Below are positions 25,854 to 36,895 of a stretch of 64,000 nt of DNA, piece by piece; position 1 is the stretch's first letter; the number at the start of each line of letters is the position of its first letter. This stretch comes from Apteryx mantelli (taxonomy: Eukaryota; Chordata; Aves; Apterygiformes; Apterygidae), in the NCBI RefSeq assembly GCF_036417845.1, contig NC_089981.1, forward strand, positions 63,205,268 to 63,269,267, in the 5' to 3' direction. The translations under genes were made by a program, and so were the position numbers. The notes under the pieces are model-generated. The model was not told where the DNA came from and did not search any database. It saw only the letters and a list, made by a program, of their open reading frames with translations.

Positions 25854-26170
25854 AATATTCAAGCTATTTTTTCAGGCACAACTTATTTTCTTTGTTTCCT
25901 TATCATTTGGGAAGGGTATGAGCTTTATAGATAGCAAAGCTTTGTGGAGCACTCCAGAATCAGAGTCTCCCATCATGCTTGGTGTAGCATACAGTACAAT
26001 ACATCTTTTTCAAAGCTATTAAATTGTTGCCTGGTCTCCCTGAGTTCATTCACTCAGGAGTTAGGCCTTGTGCTTTTACAGTTCTTGGGTCCTCCCCTCC
26101 TTAAATCAATCCCTGGACTTCAGTGCATATTACCACTACTGGTTTTTCTATCAGAAGAATTTGAACAGCG

Positions 26171-26567
26171 ATCACAGAATCACAGAATCGCTGAGGTTGG
26201 AAGGGACCTCTGGAGATCATCTAGTCCAACCCCCCTGCTCAAGTAGGGTCACCTAGAGCACATTGCACAGGATCGCGTCCAGGCGGGTTTTGAATATCTC
26301 CAGAGAAGGAGACTCCACAACCTCTCTGGGCAACCTGTTCCAGTGCTCTGTCACCCTCACAGTGAAAAAGTGTTTTCTCATGTTCAGATGGAACTTCCTG
26401 TGTTTCAGTTTGTGCCCGTTGCCTCGCGTCCTGTCGCTGGGCACCACTGAAAAGAGTCTGGCTCCACCCTCTTGACACCCTCCCTTCAGATACTTGTACA
26501 CGTTGATAAGATCTCCTCTCAGCCTTCTCTTCTCTAGGCTAAACAGGCCCAGCTCTCTCAGTGCTTT
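26171..26567 (-). mobile_element. 5'-truncated CR1 LINE with octamer 3' tail
   Basis: A recent-looking CR1 non-LTR retrotransposon copy in minus orientation. Its 3' end shows two tandem ATTCTGTG octamers (26173-26188, reverse strand), the hallmark of CR1 elements in birds and other sauropsids. The 3' untranslated part contains the highly conserved GGTTGGAAGGGACC family sequence (reverse strand). Upstream, the ORF2 C-terminus is still open. The element stops near 26567, so it is severely 5'-truncated, as most CR1 copies are. This feature is the strongest evidence that the host is a bird or close relative. Confidence 0.96.
26253..26561 (-). pseudogene. CR1 ORF2 C-terminal remnant
   Basis: A continuous 102-codon frame ending in TAG at 26253-26255. 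It reads [18 protein letters not shown], then [14 protein letters not shown], then [20 protein letters not shown] and ends CNVL. This is the well-known C-terminal domain of the CR1 endonuclease/reverse-transcriptase polyprotein. No stop or frameshift is present, but the endonuclease and RT domains are missing, so it has no activity of its own. An internal ATG at 26499-26501 is fortuitous. Confidence 0.93.
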
Positions 26568-29129
26568 ATTTTATTACTGCTTTATTTTCAGGCCTGGTGT
26601 TATCCAATGCAATAATTACAATTCAAATGTAGATATGCAACTACTCTTAACAAAAGTGTACATGCCCCAATGTTTGTTAAAGGGCTAAATAACAATAGCA
26701 TACAATGTCAGTAAGTTTGCTGACTACTCAAACACTTGCAAAACGAAAGCAAAGACATGTTTAGGAAACAAATATATGCCAGATAATCCCATAGAAATGG
26801 CAACTGTGCTTAGACTAGAAGAGTACTAAAATGAATTCTGCCAAATAATGGGTCAGGAAGACCTCAACAGGAGCATCCAACATGAATGTCACAGGCTCAC
26901 AAATGCAGAACAGTGAGCAGTAAAATGGGTTTATGTTGGTATACAGCATCAGTATACTACACTGAGCAGCAGTTCTGTTGTTCATATTTTAGAAGAGGAC
27001 ACGGAAAGACTGAAGTACAAAAAAACAGGAAAAATGACTCAATGCTGGAAAAATGCTTTACAGTAAGAAATATAAAAAAAATATATGCTTCTCTTTTTTA
27101 AAAAAATACTGACATCTGATGTATTTATAACACAAATATGCCTTCAAGAGGTGTATATATAGCAAACATTAAAATACAAAGGCGAAAACCATTGAAAACA
27201 TGCATCTAGGAAAATGAAGAGCTACGTCTGGCTATATGGTACAATAACAAAGCAAGTCAGCCTTCCATCTAAAGAATTTTTTTTTTAATAACTTCTCAAT
27301 TCAGAAAAGTACATGTTTTTTAAGGGCAGCAGTTCCTCCTGGGTGAGTAATTGCACAACTCCACACAAAGCAACACCCTGTGTTAGAATCAGTGCCTGCC
27401 AGCACATCCTCTTTTTAAAGAAAGGTTCTTAGTATGCTTAGTGACTGTGGGGTTTGCTTTATTCAGGTTATCCAGAATTCATGCTGAATTAGCATTCCCC
27501 CAAATCTTCTTTTTCCAAGTATTTTACCAGAGTTTAGCTAGGAAAATTACAGATGTTGCATCATTTACTCAGAAAAATTACTGAAAATAGCTTTCCCACT
27601 GGCTGTGTCTGAAGAAATGTTGTAATATATTTTTCCATTCACAGATAACAGTCTCTATCTCTCTTAAAATTTGAATTCCAGGACCTGAGTTCTTGTCCTT
27701 CAGGATTACCTGAATTACAGTCTAGACCAGAGCTCTGGTTCTCCATGTTGCATTGTACAGATGTAAAAGACAATCAGGACTTGAGCTCTGAAGAGAAACA
27801 TGATATCATGCTGTGCTCCTGTGAAAGCCAGTTCTGGAAAACCAACTGAAGCAAATCATTTATTCCATTAAATCCTTTGCTATACTGTATAAATGATCTG
27901 AACTTCCAGTTTTGCTTTCAGAGAATTTTGCAGTGGTCTGTCATTCTGTATTTACATCTACTGAGAACCATTTTCTCCAAAGCTGACCCTAAGAATGCAT
28001 ATGTTAACTTGCTCTGAAGACTTCCCTCCATGAATAGATGTATAAGGTCTCTGACAATGAACATAACCTTGTCCTTCATCTTCATTATACTGGCATGAAA
28101 ACACATGGAGGAGAATAAGCAAGAAAATGGGGAGTTACTGCAGTCATAAACCTCAAGTGACTGTATTTTATAAATGCTTTTATTTTATATAAATGTAATA
28201 GTCTTCAGAATTAATTTCTTGAAATGATTAGGAAAGAGAGTGTGTCAGAGAAAACACAAGCTAGCGCAAAGCACAGCTGAACAATCATGCAATATTGCAC
28301 TAAGTTGTTATTAGAACAATAAAATCTGGCCTGTGAACGGGGGCTTAATGCAAGGTATGCTGTGTGATGTGAATGAAATTCAGCGTGAGCGCACTGTATG
28401 AATGTCTATGTAGGCATAGTCACTACCTTAGACAGATACACAAAAGAATAAAATATCTTTTCCTGTGACGGCAATTACATCGCTTTTGATGCATGACATT
28501 CTGCAACACAACGTGCCATAGTGCCTTTGGCAGCTGTTCCTAGGGCATGTCCACACTATAAAATTAAATGCAGTGTAGAAAACTGCAACCTATTAAGTTC
28601 TAAGCTAACTTCAGAACCAGAACCATCCAAGCCATGTTTTAATGGCATCACTGAGGCAGCAGACCCTATTAGCTCAGGCTCAGTACTATGTGGACTTGAG
28701 TTCATATATTTGCACCAGTTGATATATTGATATATTTGCACCAGATTGTGCTGTGTGGACCTACTATAACCTAGCACTATATCAGTGTTTCATATATCTG
28801 ACTCCAGTCGGAGAATATTTTGGCCCTTAAATACAGTCATTTCTGTCCCTCTTTGCTGGGATATGTACTTACTATGTATACACACATGCATCAGAGGGAA
28901 CTCTTAATAGACCTCATATATGAGAAGGTTGACAAGATGTAGCCCTACCTTTGGGTGAGTTAGATAGTTATGACAGAGATTTGGTTCAAAGAATTACAGG
29001 GAACTTTTACACAAAGCAAATTATCTGTTCAGAGAATTATGTTTTTAAAAGACTGAATAGCTCAGAGAGCACAATCTAATGTGAAAATTGTCCCATAGAT
29101 GACTAAAACAATTCAACAACTCAAATCAA
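26568..29129. other. Unique DNA between two CR1 copies
   Basis: No gene or RNA was recognised. A short tandem duplication lies at 28704-28744. A weak inverted match (core GTCCACAC at about 28549 and on the opposite strand near 28755) hints at a very old small DNA transposon of about 210 bp, but the match is too short to call. Confidence 0.45.
28704..28744. repeat. 26-bp-period tandem duplication
   Basis: ATATATTTGCACCAG occurs at 28704-28718 and 28730-28744, with ATATA-rich spacer between. It looks like slippage in AT-rich sequence. Confidence 0.8.
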
Positions 29130-29550
29130 CACTTGAAGGGGCAGTGCAGTATATCTGGACTTGCAAAGTCTGTTTCATAAGGTACATTCCCAAAGAAGTT
29201 AAGCAATGAGACAAATGTTCTCACATGGATTAACAAAAAAAAGTAAAAAATAAGAAAAAACTCTTTAGAAATTAGAAAGCAACAGACAGTAAAGAGTGAT
29301 CAGTTCTTCTAATAGAAGAAGTCGCTAATGAAGTCTCACAGGGATCTGTACTGAGCCCATTCTGTTCCATATATTCATGAACAGTCTGGAAAAGGAGATG
29401 AAGCCTCAGGGGAGACAGTATGCAGATGACAACAAATAATCTGGGCTAGAAAAGGTGAAGGCTGACTGCCAAGGGAAGACCTTACATAACATACATACAG
29501 GCTGATGAGATGTAATGTAGATAAACATGAAGCAAGGTAACGAAGTAGTT
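29130..29550 (+). mobile_element. Old CR1 LINE fragment with YADD box
   Basis: A decayed CR1 reverse-transcriptase fragment in plus orientation. From 29149 a frame reads VYLDLQSLFHKVHS, like the motif A region (VYLDFSKAFDTVSH type). Near 29334-29360 it reads SQGSVLSPF, equivalent to the VPQGSVLGP motif. It then needs a one-base frame change to read LFHIFMNSLEKEMK. At 29416-29433 it reads QYADDNK, the catalytic YADD motif (29419-29430). Near 29511-29530 the sequence resembles the FNVDKCK segment. Several stops and frameshifts show it is inactive and older than the copy at 26.2 kb. Ends are approximate. Confidence 0.8.
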
Positions 29551-29722
29551 AAACCAAACATCATCAAGCCAAACAAACAGTTCAGAGGAGCTACTGACAT
29601 CAAGAAAGCTATTTATTTTTAATTCCTTCAGCTTATTTTTTTCTGTGCAAGAAAGCTTTGATAAAACATTTAAAATTCAAGCAGAGACAAGAAAAAAAAC
29701 TTGAAAAGTTTCAGCCGGAAGG

Positions 29723-29728
29723 TTTATT
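29723..29728 (-). terminator. Possible polyadenylation signal after the 29.8-kb frame
   Basis: AATAAA on the minus strand about 60 bases past the TAA stop. It is followed some 20 bases on by a T-rich stretch including eight consecutive T. This is the usual arrangement of signal plus downstream U-rich element. It supports, but does not prove, a minus-strand transcript end. Confidence 0.3.
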
Positions 29729-29787
29729 CTCTGCTAAAATTATAAACAATTGAAGATAAGGTTTGTATCAGGAAGTCCTAGGCAATA

Positions 29788-30000
29788 TTAACAAAGTTTT
29801 GTAGTGATCTCTATGCTCTGCTGAACATTAGCGCAATCTTGTTCTTCAGTACTAGGGGTCCATCGTTCCAGGATTTCCTGTAGGTTGTCTGCATCTGCTA
29901 TTTCACAGTACCCAAATAGTTTAACAGTTTGAACTCTGACGTTTCCACCCATTCTGCTCTTTTCATTGTATTCTTTTATGGCTGTATCAAAAATGCTGAC
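29788..30000 (-). pseudogene. Protein-like 70-codon open frame, unknown origin
   Basis: On the minus strand a frame runs from just after TGA (30001-30003) to TAA (29788-29790). It contains VSIFDTAIKEYNEKSRMG, then VRVQTVKLFGYCEIADADN, then LQEILERWTPSTEEQD and ends TTKLC. The mix of charged, polar and hydrophobic residues looks more like real protein than the chance frames around it. A possible splice acceptor (GATACAG at about 29987-29981) precedes it but lacks a strong pyrimidine tract. The only in-frame ATG would give 54 residues. In a different frame just upstream, KKPEELEREL and RQTSEKFESA also look protein-like, separated by a stop, which would fit a decayed retrocopy with frameshifts. 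I do not recognise the protein. Alternatives are a terminal exon of a minus-strand gene, an old processed pseudogene, or chance. Confidence 0.25.
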
Positions 30001-30195
30001 TCAAATTTTTCAGAAGTCTGTCTTTACAACTCCCGTTCCAATTCTTCAGGCTTTTTACCCCTTTGCAGAGAGGTTCTCTTTCCTTCTTTCTTTTAAAATT
30101 CAGCACAGGATTATGAAATGCCAAATATTCCCATTTTGTACATTATTTACTATGTCTTGCATCGCACTTTAAATGCCTGACATCAGATTCTTCTT

Positions 30196-30230
30196 AAAAA
30201 AAAAAAAAAAAAGAAAAAGAAAAGAAAAGA
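30196..30230. repeat. A17 tract followed by (GAAAA)n
   Basis: Seventeen A bases grade into several GAAA/GAAAA units. It could be an eroded poly(A) tail of a plus-strand retrocopy, but the upstream sequence does not match a gene I know. Confidence 0.8.
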
Positions 30231-32229
30231 ATCCCCCAAATGCAGGCTTTTCTTTACTGGTTGTTAGCCTCTAAATAAAGACAGCAGCTGTCTGATCTCC
30301 CCATTTTATGTTCATGCCATTAAAAGACAAGACAACATGCTTTTTCTTTTGTGAGGTTTGAATTGACCATACCTTGGAAAATGTTTATCTTAATATGGCA
30401 GTGCTTTATATCTCCTGCTATAGAAACACTTGATGGAGAAATATTTCACCCCAGATTATATTTTGGTGAAATTGCACAAGCGATAAAAGAAAGAGACTAG
30501 ACATATACTTCAATTTTAGTGAATTATGTTGTACATGACAACTTGGTCACAGAACTAGTTCAAATGGCCCTGATCATAGGCATAGTCATAAATTAATAAA
30601 ATGGATAAAGCAATAAATGGATGCTGAACATTTATATTATGAACATTTATATATATATATATATATATGCTGGGGGTACCTATGGCTCTGGGAAAACTGT
30701 TAATTTACTAATGTTGATAAATAAAATGAAACATACAGAATACAAAATCTGTCATTTACAGTCACAGGTTCACTAAAAGGGAAGAATAGCTGCAAATGCT
30801 TTGGAGAATCAAATGAGAAATACAATTTGCAATATAACATGAGAGTCACCTTGGTCTGAATGTTAGAACTACAGCATGAAGCAAAGCTATCTAACGGCTG
30901 TCACCTGCAAAACAATTGTTCAGCAGGAGTTTCTGGGAACAGCGTACTTAACATGAGCTGGCACTGTAAAGTGGTACCACAAAAGGCAAGTACAGTTGCA
31001 CATGAAACATGGAAAAGACAAGCAATTTTTTCTTTCAATATGGGCATGGGAATGTTATGAAAACTGCTAATCCATTATCCCTACAGACTCATTCCTTACC
31101 ACCCACCTGCCATATGAGGTGCACCAGCCATAAAAACTTCACATAGCTAGCAAATCTTTCCATAAGGAAAACTGGCACCCCAGCAACCTAAAGATGCTGG
31201 TACAGGGACATTAACAAGGCTCCTGATCTGAAATCTGTACAGAGACTGTAGAGGCGAGCTAGTGAAGTTGCTAGCAAAGGCCCACAGGGTAGAATACAAC
31301 CAGATGTCTCAGCAAGCTAAACTCTCTGAGGAGGTACAGCCACGGTAGTGACAAAGGAGAAGAAATTAGTGCTGAATTCTAAGCTTTGATATGAACAGTC
31401 ATGTAGCCACAGAACGAGCTGGGTTAGCTGGGTTAATGCTAAATCTGGATTTCTCTACTGCACATTGAAGTGACTTTGCCTGTGACTTTGCATGAGCTTA
31501 ACCTTCTGAAGTTGCCAGTCAGGCATGAAAAATATCAGGGACATGTGGAAGGACAGATGCAAGTGGAATGAAAGACTGTTTTCCTTTGTCAGGTACCCCA
31601 GCTTAATCCCGCCTGCCCAACCCTTCAGTATCTGATTCACTCAAGAGAAAAATCTCCAGGAAAGGCAATAAAATGGCCTGGACCAGCAGTTTATAAGGCT
31701 CAAGCCTTTCTCTCCGCAGAAAAACAGAATCTGTTAAAACTGTTCAAGCTAGAGAGAGTTAGTACTCCCTTCATCACCAGCTGCTTGCAGAAGAATGGCC
31801 CTGTGTGTTTTCTGCCTCAGGACACGAGAGTCAGGTGGCAGGAGCAAAAGACCATTGGTGCTTGAAGAGGAGATGGGACACAGGGAGGAAGAATTAAAGA
31901 TTTAGAGGAAAGATCAGGCTGCCTCCATGAGTTTAAATAATACTGTAACATTCCAGAAATATTGAAGCGCTCGAAACTAAGGAGGTTTATAAATCAGGCC
32001 CATGGTCTGCTGCTTTTCCCCACTTACCACAGCTCGATCCATCTGTTTTCTTAGTAAAAATGAGTTCTAATTAATGTGCCACAGTGCAGCTCAAGGGAGA
32101 GGAGATGAGAGGAAGCAGAAAATATTGAACAGAGATAGTACAGTACACATATCTAAGCAAACCTTTGTAGCTCTATAGTTCCCTTTCTATGTGCTTCGTA
32201 CCAATCCCTCTCCATGCAGGCATCTGCCT
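30231..32229. other. Unique DNA, no gene seen
   Basis: Contains an AT microsatellite at about 30.65 kb and otherwise unique sequence. No exon or repeat family was recognised. Confidence 0.45.
30649..30668. repeat. (AT)10 microsatellite
   Basis: A perfect AT dinucleotide run. Confidence 0.9.
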
Positions 32230-32730
32230 ACACAGGTAGCCGTTGCTAATTTAATTTGTATCTCCAAATAGATAATAATGTGAGACTGAGATATGAAATT
32301 CAACCTGGCTTTAGCTCTGCCTTTCTAAAATGAAGCCATCAACTATAATAAGCTACTTAATTCATGAAAAAGTCTCTTTGGTTTGGAAATTCTGGCATAA
32401 TTTTGGTTAATTCAGGCTGCTTGATATGGGATCATGCTGCAAAGTGCTAGGCAATTGCAGATTTCCCTGGCTCTGCGTTGGATAAAGGTGCTCAGCTTTT
32501 TAACATTTTAGCCCTGACTCATTGAAGCTTGACATTTACAGCCTTGTTCAAATATGAACATTTTCAGGAGTAATTAAAAGGAAACCATTTTAAAAGAGCT
32601 TTTTATACCAAAGAGAAAAGAAATAGCTTTATGTTGACTGTCTAACAGAAGGGTGACAAAGCCTAATTACATTTATTCAAAATCCAGCCCAAATAAAATG
32701 TCAGGATAATGGCTCTCTCTCAAGTTTAGA
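32230..32730. promoter_or_regulatory. Candidate conserved noncoding element
   Basis: Unique sequence without simple repeats or long open frames and with many homeodomain-type TAATTA/TTAATT cores (near 32355, 32407, 32573, 32664). A complex non-repetitive middle block at about 32415-32475 contains GGATCATGCTGCAAAG and GGCAATTGCAG. The texture is that of a developmental enhancer in a gene desert. This is inferred from composition only. Confidence 0.22.
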
Positions 32731-34471
32731 GCTACATAAAAAATGTGGAGGGAAACAGACTGTAATAGATACAAACAAATCCAAGTCTGGATTAAATGAA
32801 AAGCTGTTAAAAAGAAAAAGTGTACCCTTTCATAAAAGTAGCACTATGACAAATCAAGTGAAAATAAACACCATCCTCCAGAAAGCATATTGTACCTTTC
32901 CTACAAGAGGTCATCTTAATTCAGCTCCACTTACTGAGGAGGGGAACAGGGACATGAGGACTGAGGAGTTGGGGGGTGGAGAGGATTTCTTAACCCAAGT
33001 TATACAGTGTGGGTTTAAATGGCCTTTATGCCAAGGACATTGCCCTGAGTTTTCAGTCAAATTTAATTGCTCAAGTTCACCCTCAGATTCCCCTGCAAAA
33101 CCGAGCTCAAGCAAAAAGCCAAATCGCTGTCTCTTCGCCGCAGAAAGCTTATACTCCTCAATGATTTCCACTGGTGGAACAAAGGAAAACATGCAAATGA
33201 AAGAGAAGGACCCAACAGCAAATGCTCAGGACAGAAATCCCAGTTGGAGAGGGAGAGCCACACACACCTATAGAAAAAAAAAGCAGAAATGAAGCACAAC
33301 TCCTTAACTGATTCTCTAGTCTTGCTTACATAGCTTCTCCTTTTTCCCCTTCCTATCAGCCAACCTCTCCTTTGAATTGGTTCCTGCCTGTCTTTATTCT
33401 CGCTCACCTCCCTTCTTCATTGGTAACTGGGTTCAGTTTTATAGTTCATTAGCATGACTAATCCCAAAATGCTATGCGCTTTACATTTTAGAGGGTCTCA
33501 GCCATTTTATGCACTAAAAACAAACGCAGTACCTCCTCAGGGATTAATCCTGCAGTCTTCTGCTGGGAACTGTTCCAGTGAAAGTCACACTACCTATGTT
33601 TATCCAGAGAAAGATTATAGAAATAGTGAGGCTATAACATCAAAAAATAACACCAGTGTCAGCATTAAATCATGCTATACTCACTACCTAAAGTAGTAAA
33701 TCAAAAATCATTATGAAGCTGCTTCTTTCTACATACTTTAGATGAGTCATTAAAAAATGTGCAAGCATGTCGAATATGCCAGCATCCAAATAGCATCTCT
33801 GCAACATCACTTCACAGGAAGTTTTATTAAAACAAGAGACATGAGATCTCTGTTGTGACCCCTGAATTCCAATTACAAGCTCCCACTTAGTTCCGTAACT
33901 ACCAGATGTCAAATTAGAGCTGCCAAAGTGAAGAGCAACAGATGGCACAGACCATTTAGAGCTCTCCTTTTGAGAATGGATTTGGGGGATTTTCTTATGC
34001 CAAATAAAGTACTAAGGGATTTTTCAGCATCTACGGGAAAAAAACAGGTTCAGGACAAATAAAAGACAATGCAAAATGTCAAAGTCTTCAGCAAAATTAG
34101 AAGATACATAAACTCCAATAAGTTTTCACTTCATTGGGAATCTTTATAGTCAAATTTCATTCCTGAATAATTTTTTGTTTTTAATATAAAAAATGTCCTT
34201 AAAACCTCAAGGCTTTTCATAAAATATAATCACTCATACAAAAATATACAATGTATTTTAAGACTGCAAAAGAACCTTAGATTCTGAGTGTGGCTGAGAA
34301 ATGTTAGACTGCAAATTAAAGAAGTTAAATAAACAGAAGTAACTATTTTCCTTCTGCCTGTAGTAGCGTTCACATAGAACTCTTACATCCAACTACATAT
34401 TCTGAAGTTAGGGGATTTTCTGCATGGGCAACATGGCAAAACAGACTGTTTACTATTGCTACAAGTCCAAA

Positions 34472-34483
34472 GGGGGGGGGGGG
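34472..34483. repeat. G12 homopolymer
   Basis: Twelve consecutive G bases, followed by a purine-rich AGGAGAG. Confidence 0.9.
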
Positions 34484-36839
34484 AGGAGAGTTTGAGACAC
34501 ATGCCTTCTGAAATTACCAAACTCTTTTTTACTCAGAAACAAAATCCTTATGCTGAGGATCTGACTCTCTTGTTGAAATAAGGAAACTGCAGGTGACCAG
34601 CATATCTTAAGATTTTACTATCAGTGACTACTGAAGAGCTCTTCATACTCTAATTCAGAAGTAACAAGAGCTGAGGATGGCTTTTGACATATGAAAAATG
34701 CTAGTAAGAGAAGCTGCATAGAACAGATATATACCCTGAAGGGAGGAGGCTCATCATGTGCCAGTGCAGTGCTGATCTCAGCACCTGCTCAAAGCATGGT
34801 AGCTAAAAAACATCATGACCTTTTTCCTGAACAGACTCAGTCCTCCCCATTTGAAACTCGTTTCCATTGAGGACCTTTATATTGCTGTATTACTGCATCC
34901 CCATTACACTGCGGGGCTTAACCCCTTAGCTATTATCCTACAACAATGCTTGAAAATGTCTGTTTTCACTTATGAGGCTATGCAACATCAAGTGCTCAGT
35001 GTTGCAAACGGCACAGCACAGCAGGGGCAGATGACAAGGAACATATTCCTAAGTGTACTGACGAATAGGTCAATAAATTCATGTAACCTGCTGTGAAAGA
35101 ATTTAGAGGAAAGATGCACTGATGTACTGAAAATAAAACTGTCCACAAATTTCTTATTTAAACTGCAGGCCTAATTTCTTCCTGCTCAGCTTTAGATACT
35201 GAACTTGGACTCTAACTTGGCTGCTCTGCACTCTAAAACTACCTTCTGCAACCACTAACTCCATCTGCACAATCCAGTGAAGTTCAGAGAACAAGAAGCC
35301 ATGACATGTTCAGGCCAGGGAGGAGGAGAAGAGTTTTCATTTCACTATTTAAAAAAGTAAGTCTTAAACAAGACTTAAACACAACTGATAAGGAGGAAAC
35401 CTCTCTTTTCCAGGGGGGTTGATTGGATTCCTTCATGCAGAGAAGGGAACTATGCACCTCCCATACTCTGGGCAAGTTCTTCAATTCTTGTACTTTGTGC
35501 CCTCATGCAAGCCTCAGTCACTCTTTAAGAAAAACAAATAAAAAGTTTTGAACATACCCTCTATTCTCATTCCCCAACCCAGTCTAATTGTGAGAGAGAG
35601 GAACAGGCGCTAGATTGGGAATGCAAAGGAATAGGTTAGTCTACAAGAAAGATGTGGAGAATTATGCTATAGAAATAAAAGCAGAGCAAATACAGTATTA
35701 TTGCCTTTCCCAAACAAATGAGGCAGCCAGGCAGGCTGTGGAGCTTCACAAGCAATTGACCTCCAGATATTCATATGGTCTGCTGGTGTAATCAGTGAAA
35801 TAGATTTAAGCAGATTTAAATCTGCACTCATTTATAAACTGGCTTATATCCTGGCTGGTATTATTTTAGATCTTGTAGAATTTGGTCCTAAAATAGAAAA
35901 GCTTCCATTTAAAAATGAATACATTTTTTAACAATATGATACATCAAGGTCTGAAACAGAGATTAAACAATGAAAATACAGCCTCTGGAAAACAACGGAG
36001 TTGAGTGTGACAGTGGGCTCCTTCCCCCCATCCCCTGATGTGCTCTCCCCCCACCCCAACCCGACCTCTCCATAAACAGCTCACAGGCAGGGGCTAATTG
36101 AGCATGTGCCAACTAAAAGCACTCCTCACTCATACACAACAAAAAAAGAGGAATAAATGAACTAAATTATCAGCTGTAAAGGCAGCTCTTTTTGCAAAGT
36201 AGCTGCCTAAGCTGTCTGGGTGTTTTATTTACCAAACTATCAGACTAGCAGGAAGATCACACACTTATCTGCTATGTACATCTCAGTAGCAGAATACTTT
36301 CTTGCTGAGATTTTAAATAACACTTCAACCTCTCTTTTTTTCTTATTCGAAGGTTAGAAGTGATTATTTTTTAACCAAGTCAAACAGCTCATATGAAATA
36401 TGCTTTTCTCTCTGGGAATAATGTTCATGAAAATGTGGAAATTACAGAGGAGTCATTAATGAAGTACAGTTACAACTGAACTTGAACGTCAGGATGCATA
36501 AAATTTTCAGCCTGTGCATGATGAAGGGACCAAATATATCATCTGTCCACCTAGGAAAAGAGAAATATGCACAGGAATGCAGTGAGAGTGCAAGTATTCC
36601 TCATTAAGATCTGGAGGTATTTCTTCCCAGTTTTTCCTGTCCCACCAGTAAATGGACTTCCAGGAGAAGGAACAAGTCATTTACCTTATGCTCCCACTCC
36701 CACCATAAAGCAACAAATTCTTTTTCTCAATGGGTGCTCAAAACCTTCCACACATTGAACCAAATTTGCCATGTGTCTGTACTTTAGGTAACCATTTGCA
36801 CTTGTACCGTGCCAGCGTAGAAAGCACCAAGTCAGTAGG

Positions 36840-36895
36840 AAAAAAAAAGAAAAAAAAAGAAAAACACACACAACCACACACACAGTTGCTTTGCA
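36840..36895. repeat. A-rich tract with (CA)n
   Basis: Two A runs separated by G pass into interrupted CA dinucleotides. It creates the lysine/histidine/glutamine-like artefact in an otherwise meaningless open frame spanning it. Confidence 0.85.

Larger units (their letters stand above)
11701..26170. other. Unique AT-rich DNA, no gene seen
   Basis: About 14.5 kb with no identifiable gene, RNA or transposon beyond micro-duplications and homopolymers. Open frames reach about 109 codons (for example near 19.2-19.5 kb and 21.9-22.2 kb, both minus) but lack domains, overlap frames on the other strand or on the same strand, and have no convincing splice or promoter context. GC rises modestly near 24.9-25.5 kb without becoming a CpG island. 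Confidence 0.45.

Noticed and set aside
26239..26478. 79-codon minus-strand frame inside the CR1
   Set aside because: It is the wrong frame of the CR1 ORF2 C-terminus.
28291..28305. AATATTGCACTAAG, resembling a miR-92/miR-25 seed region
   Set aside because: Only the seed-like core matches; the rest of the mature sequence differs and no precursor hairpin is apparent.
30196..30230. Poly(A) tail of a processed pseudogene on the plus strand
   Set aside because: No gene-like body could be recognised directly upstream on the plus strand; the protein-like frame nearby is on the opposite strand.
32846..33292. 148-codon plus-strand open frame
   Set aside because: No recognisable domain, no promoter or splice context, and antisense frames of 93 and 114 codons overlap it, so openness here is compositional.
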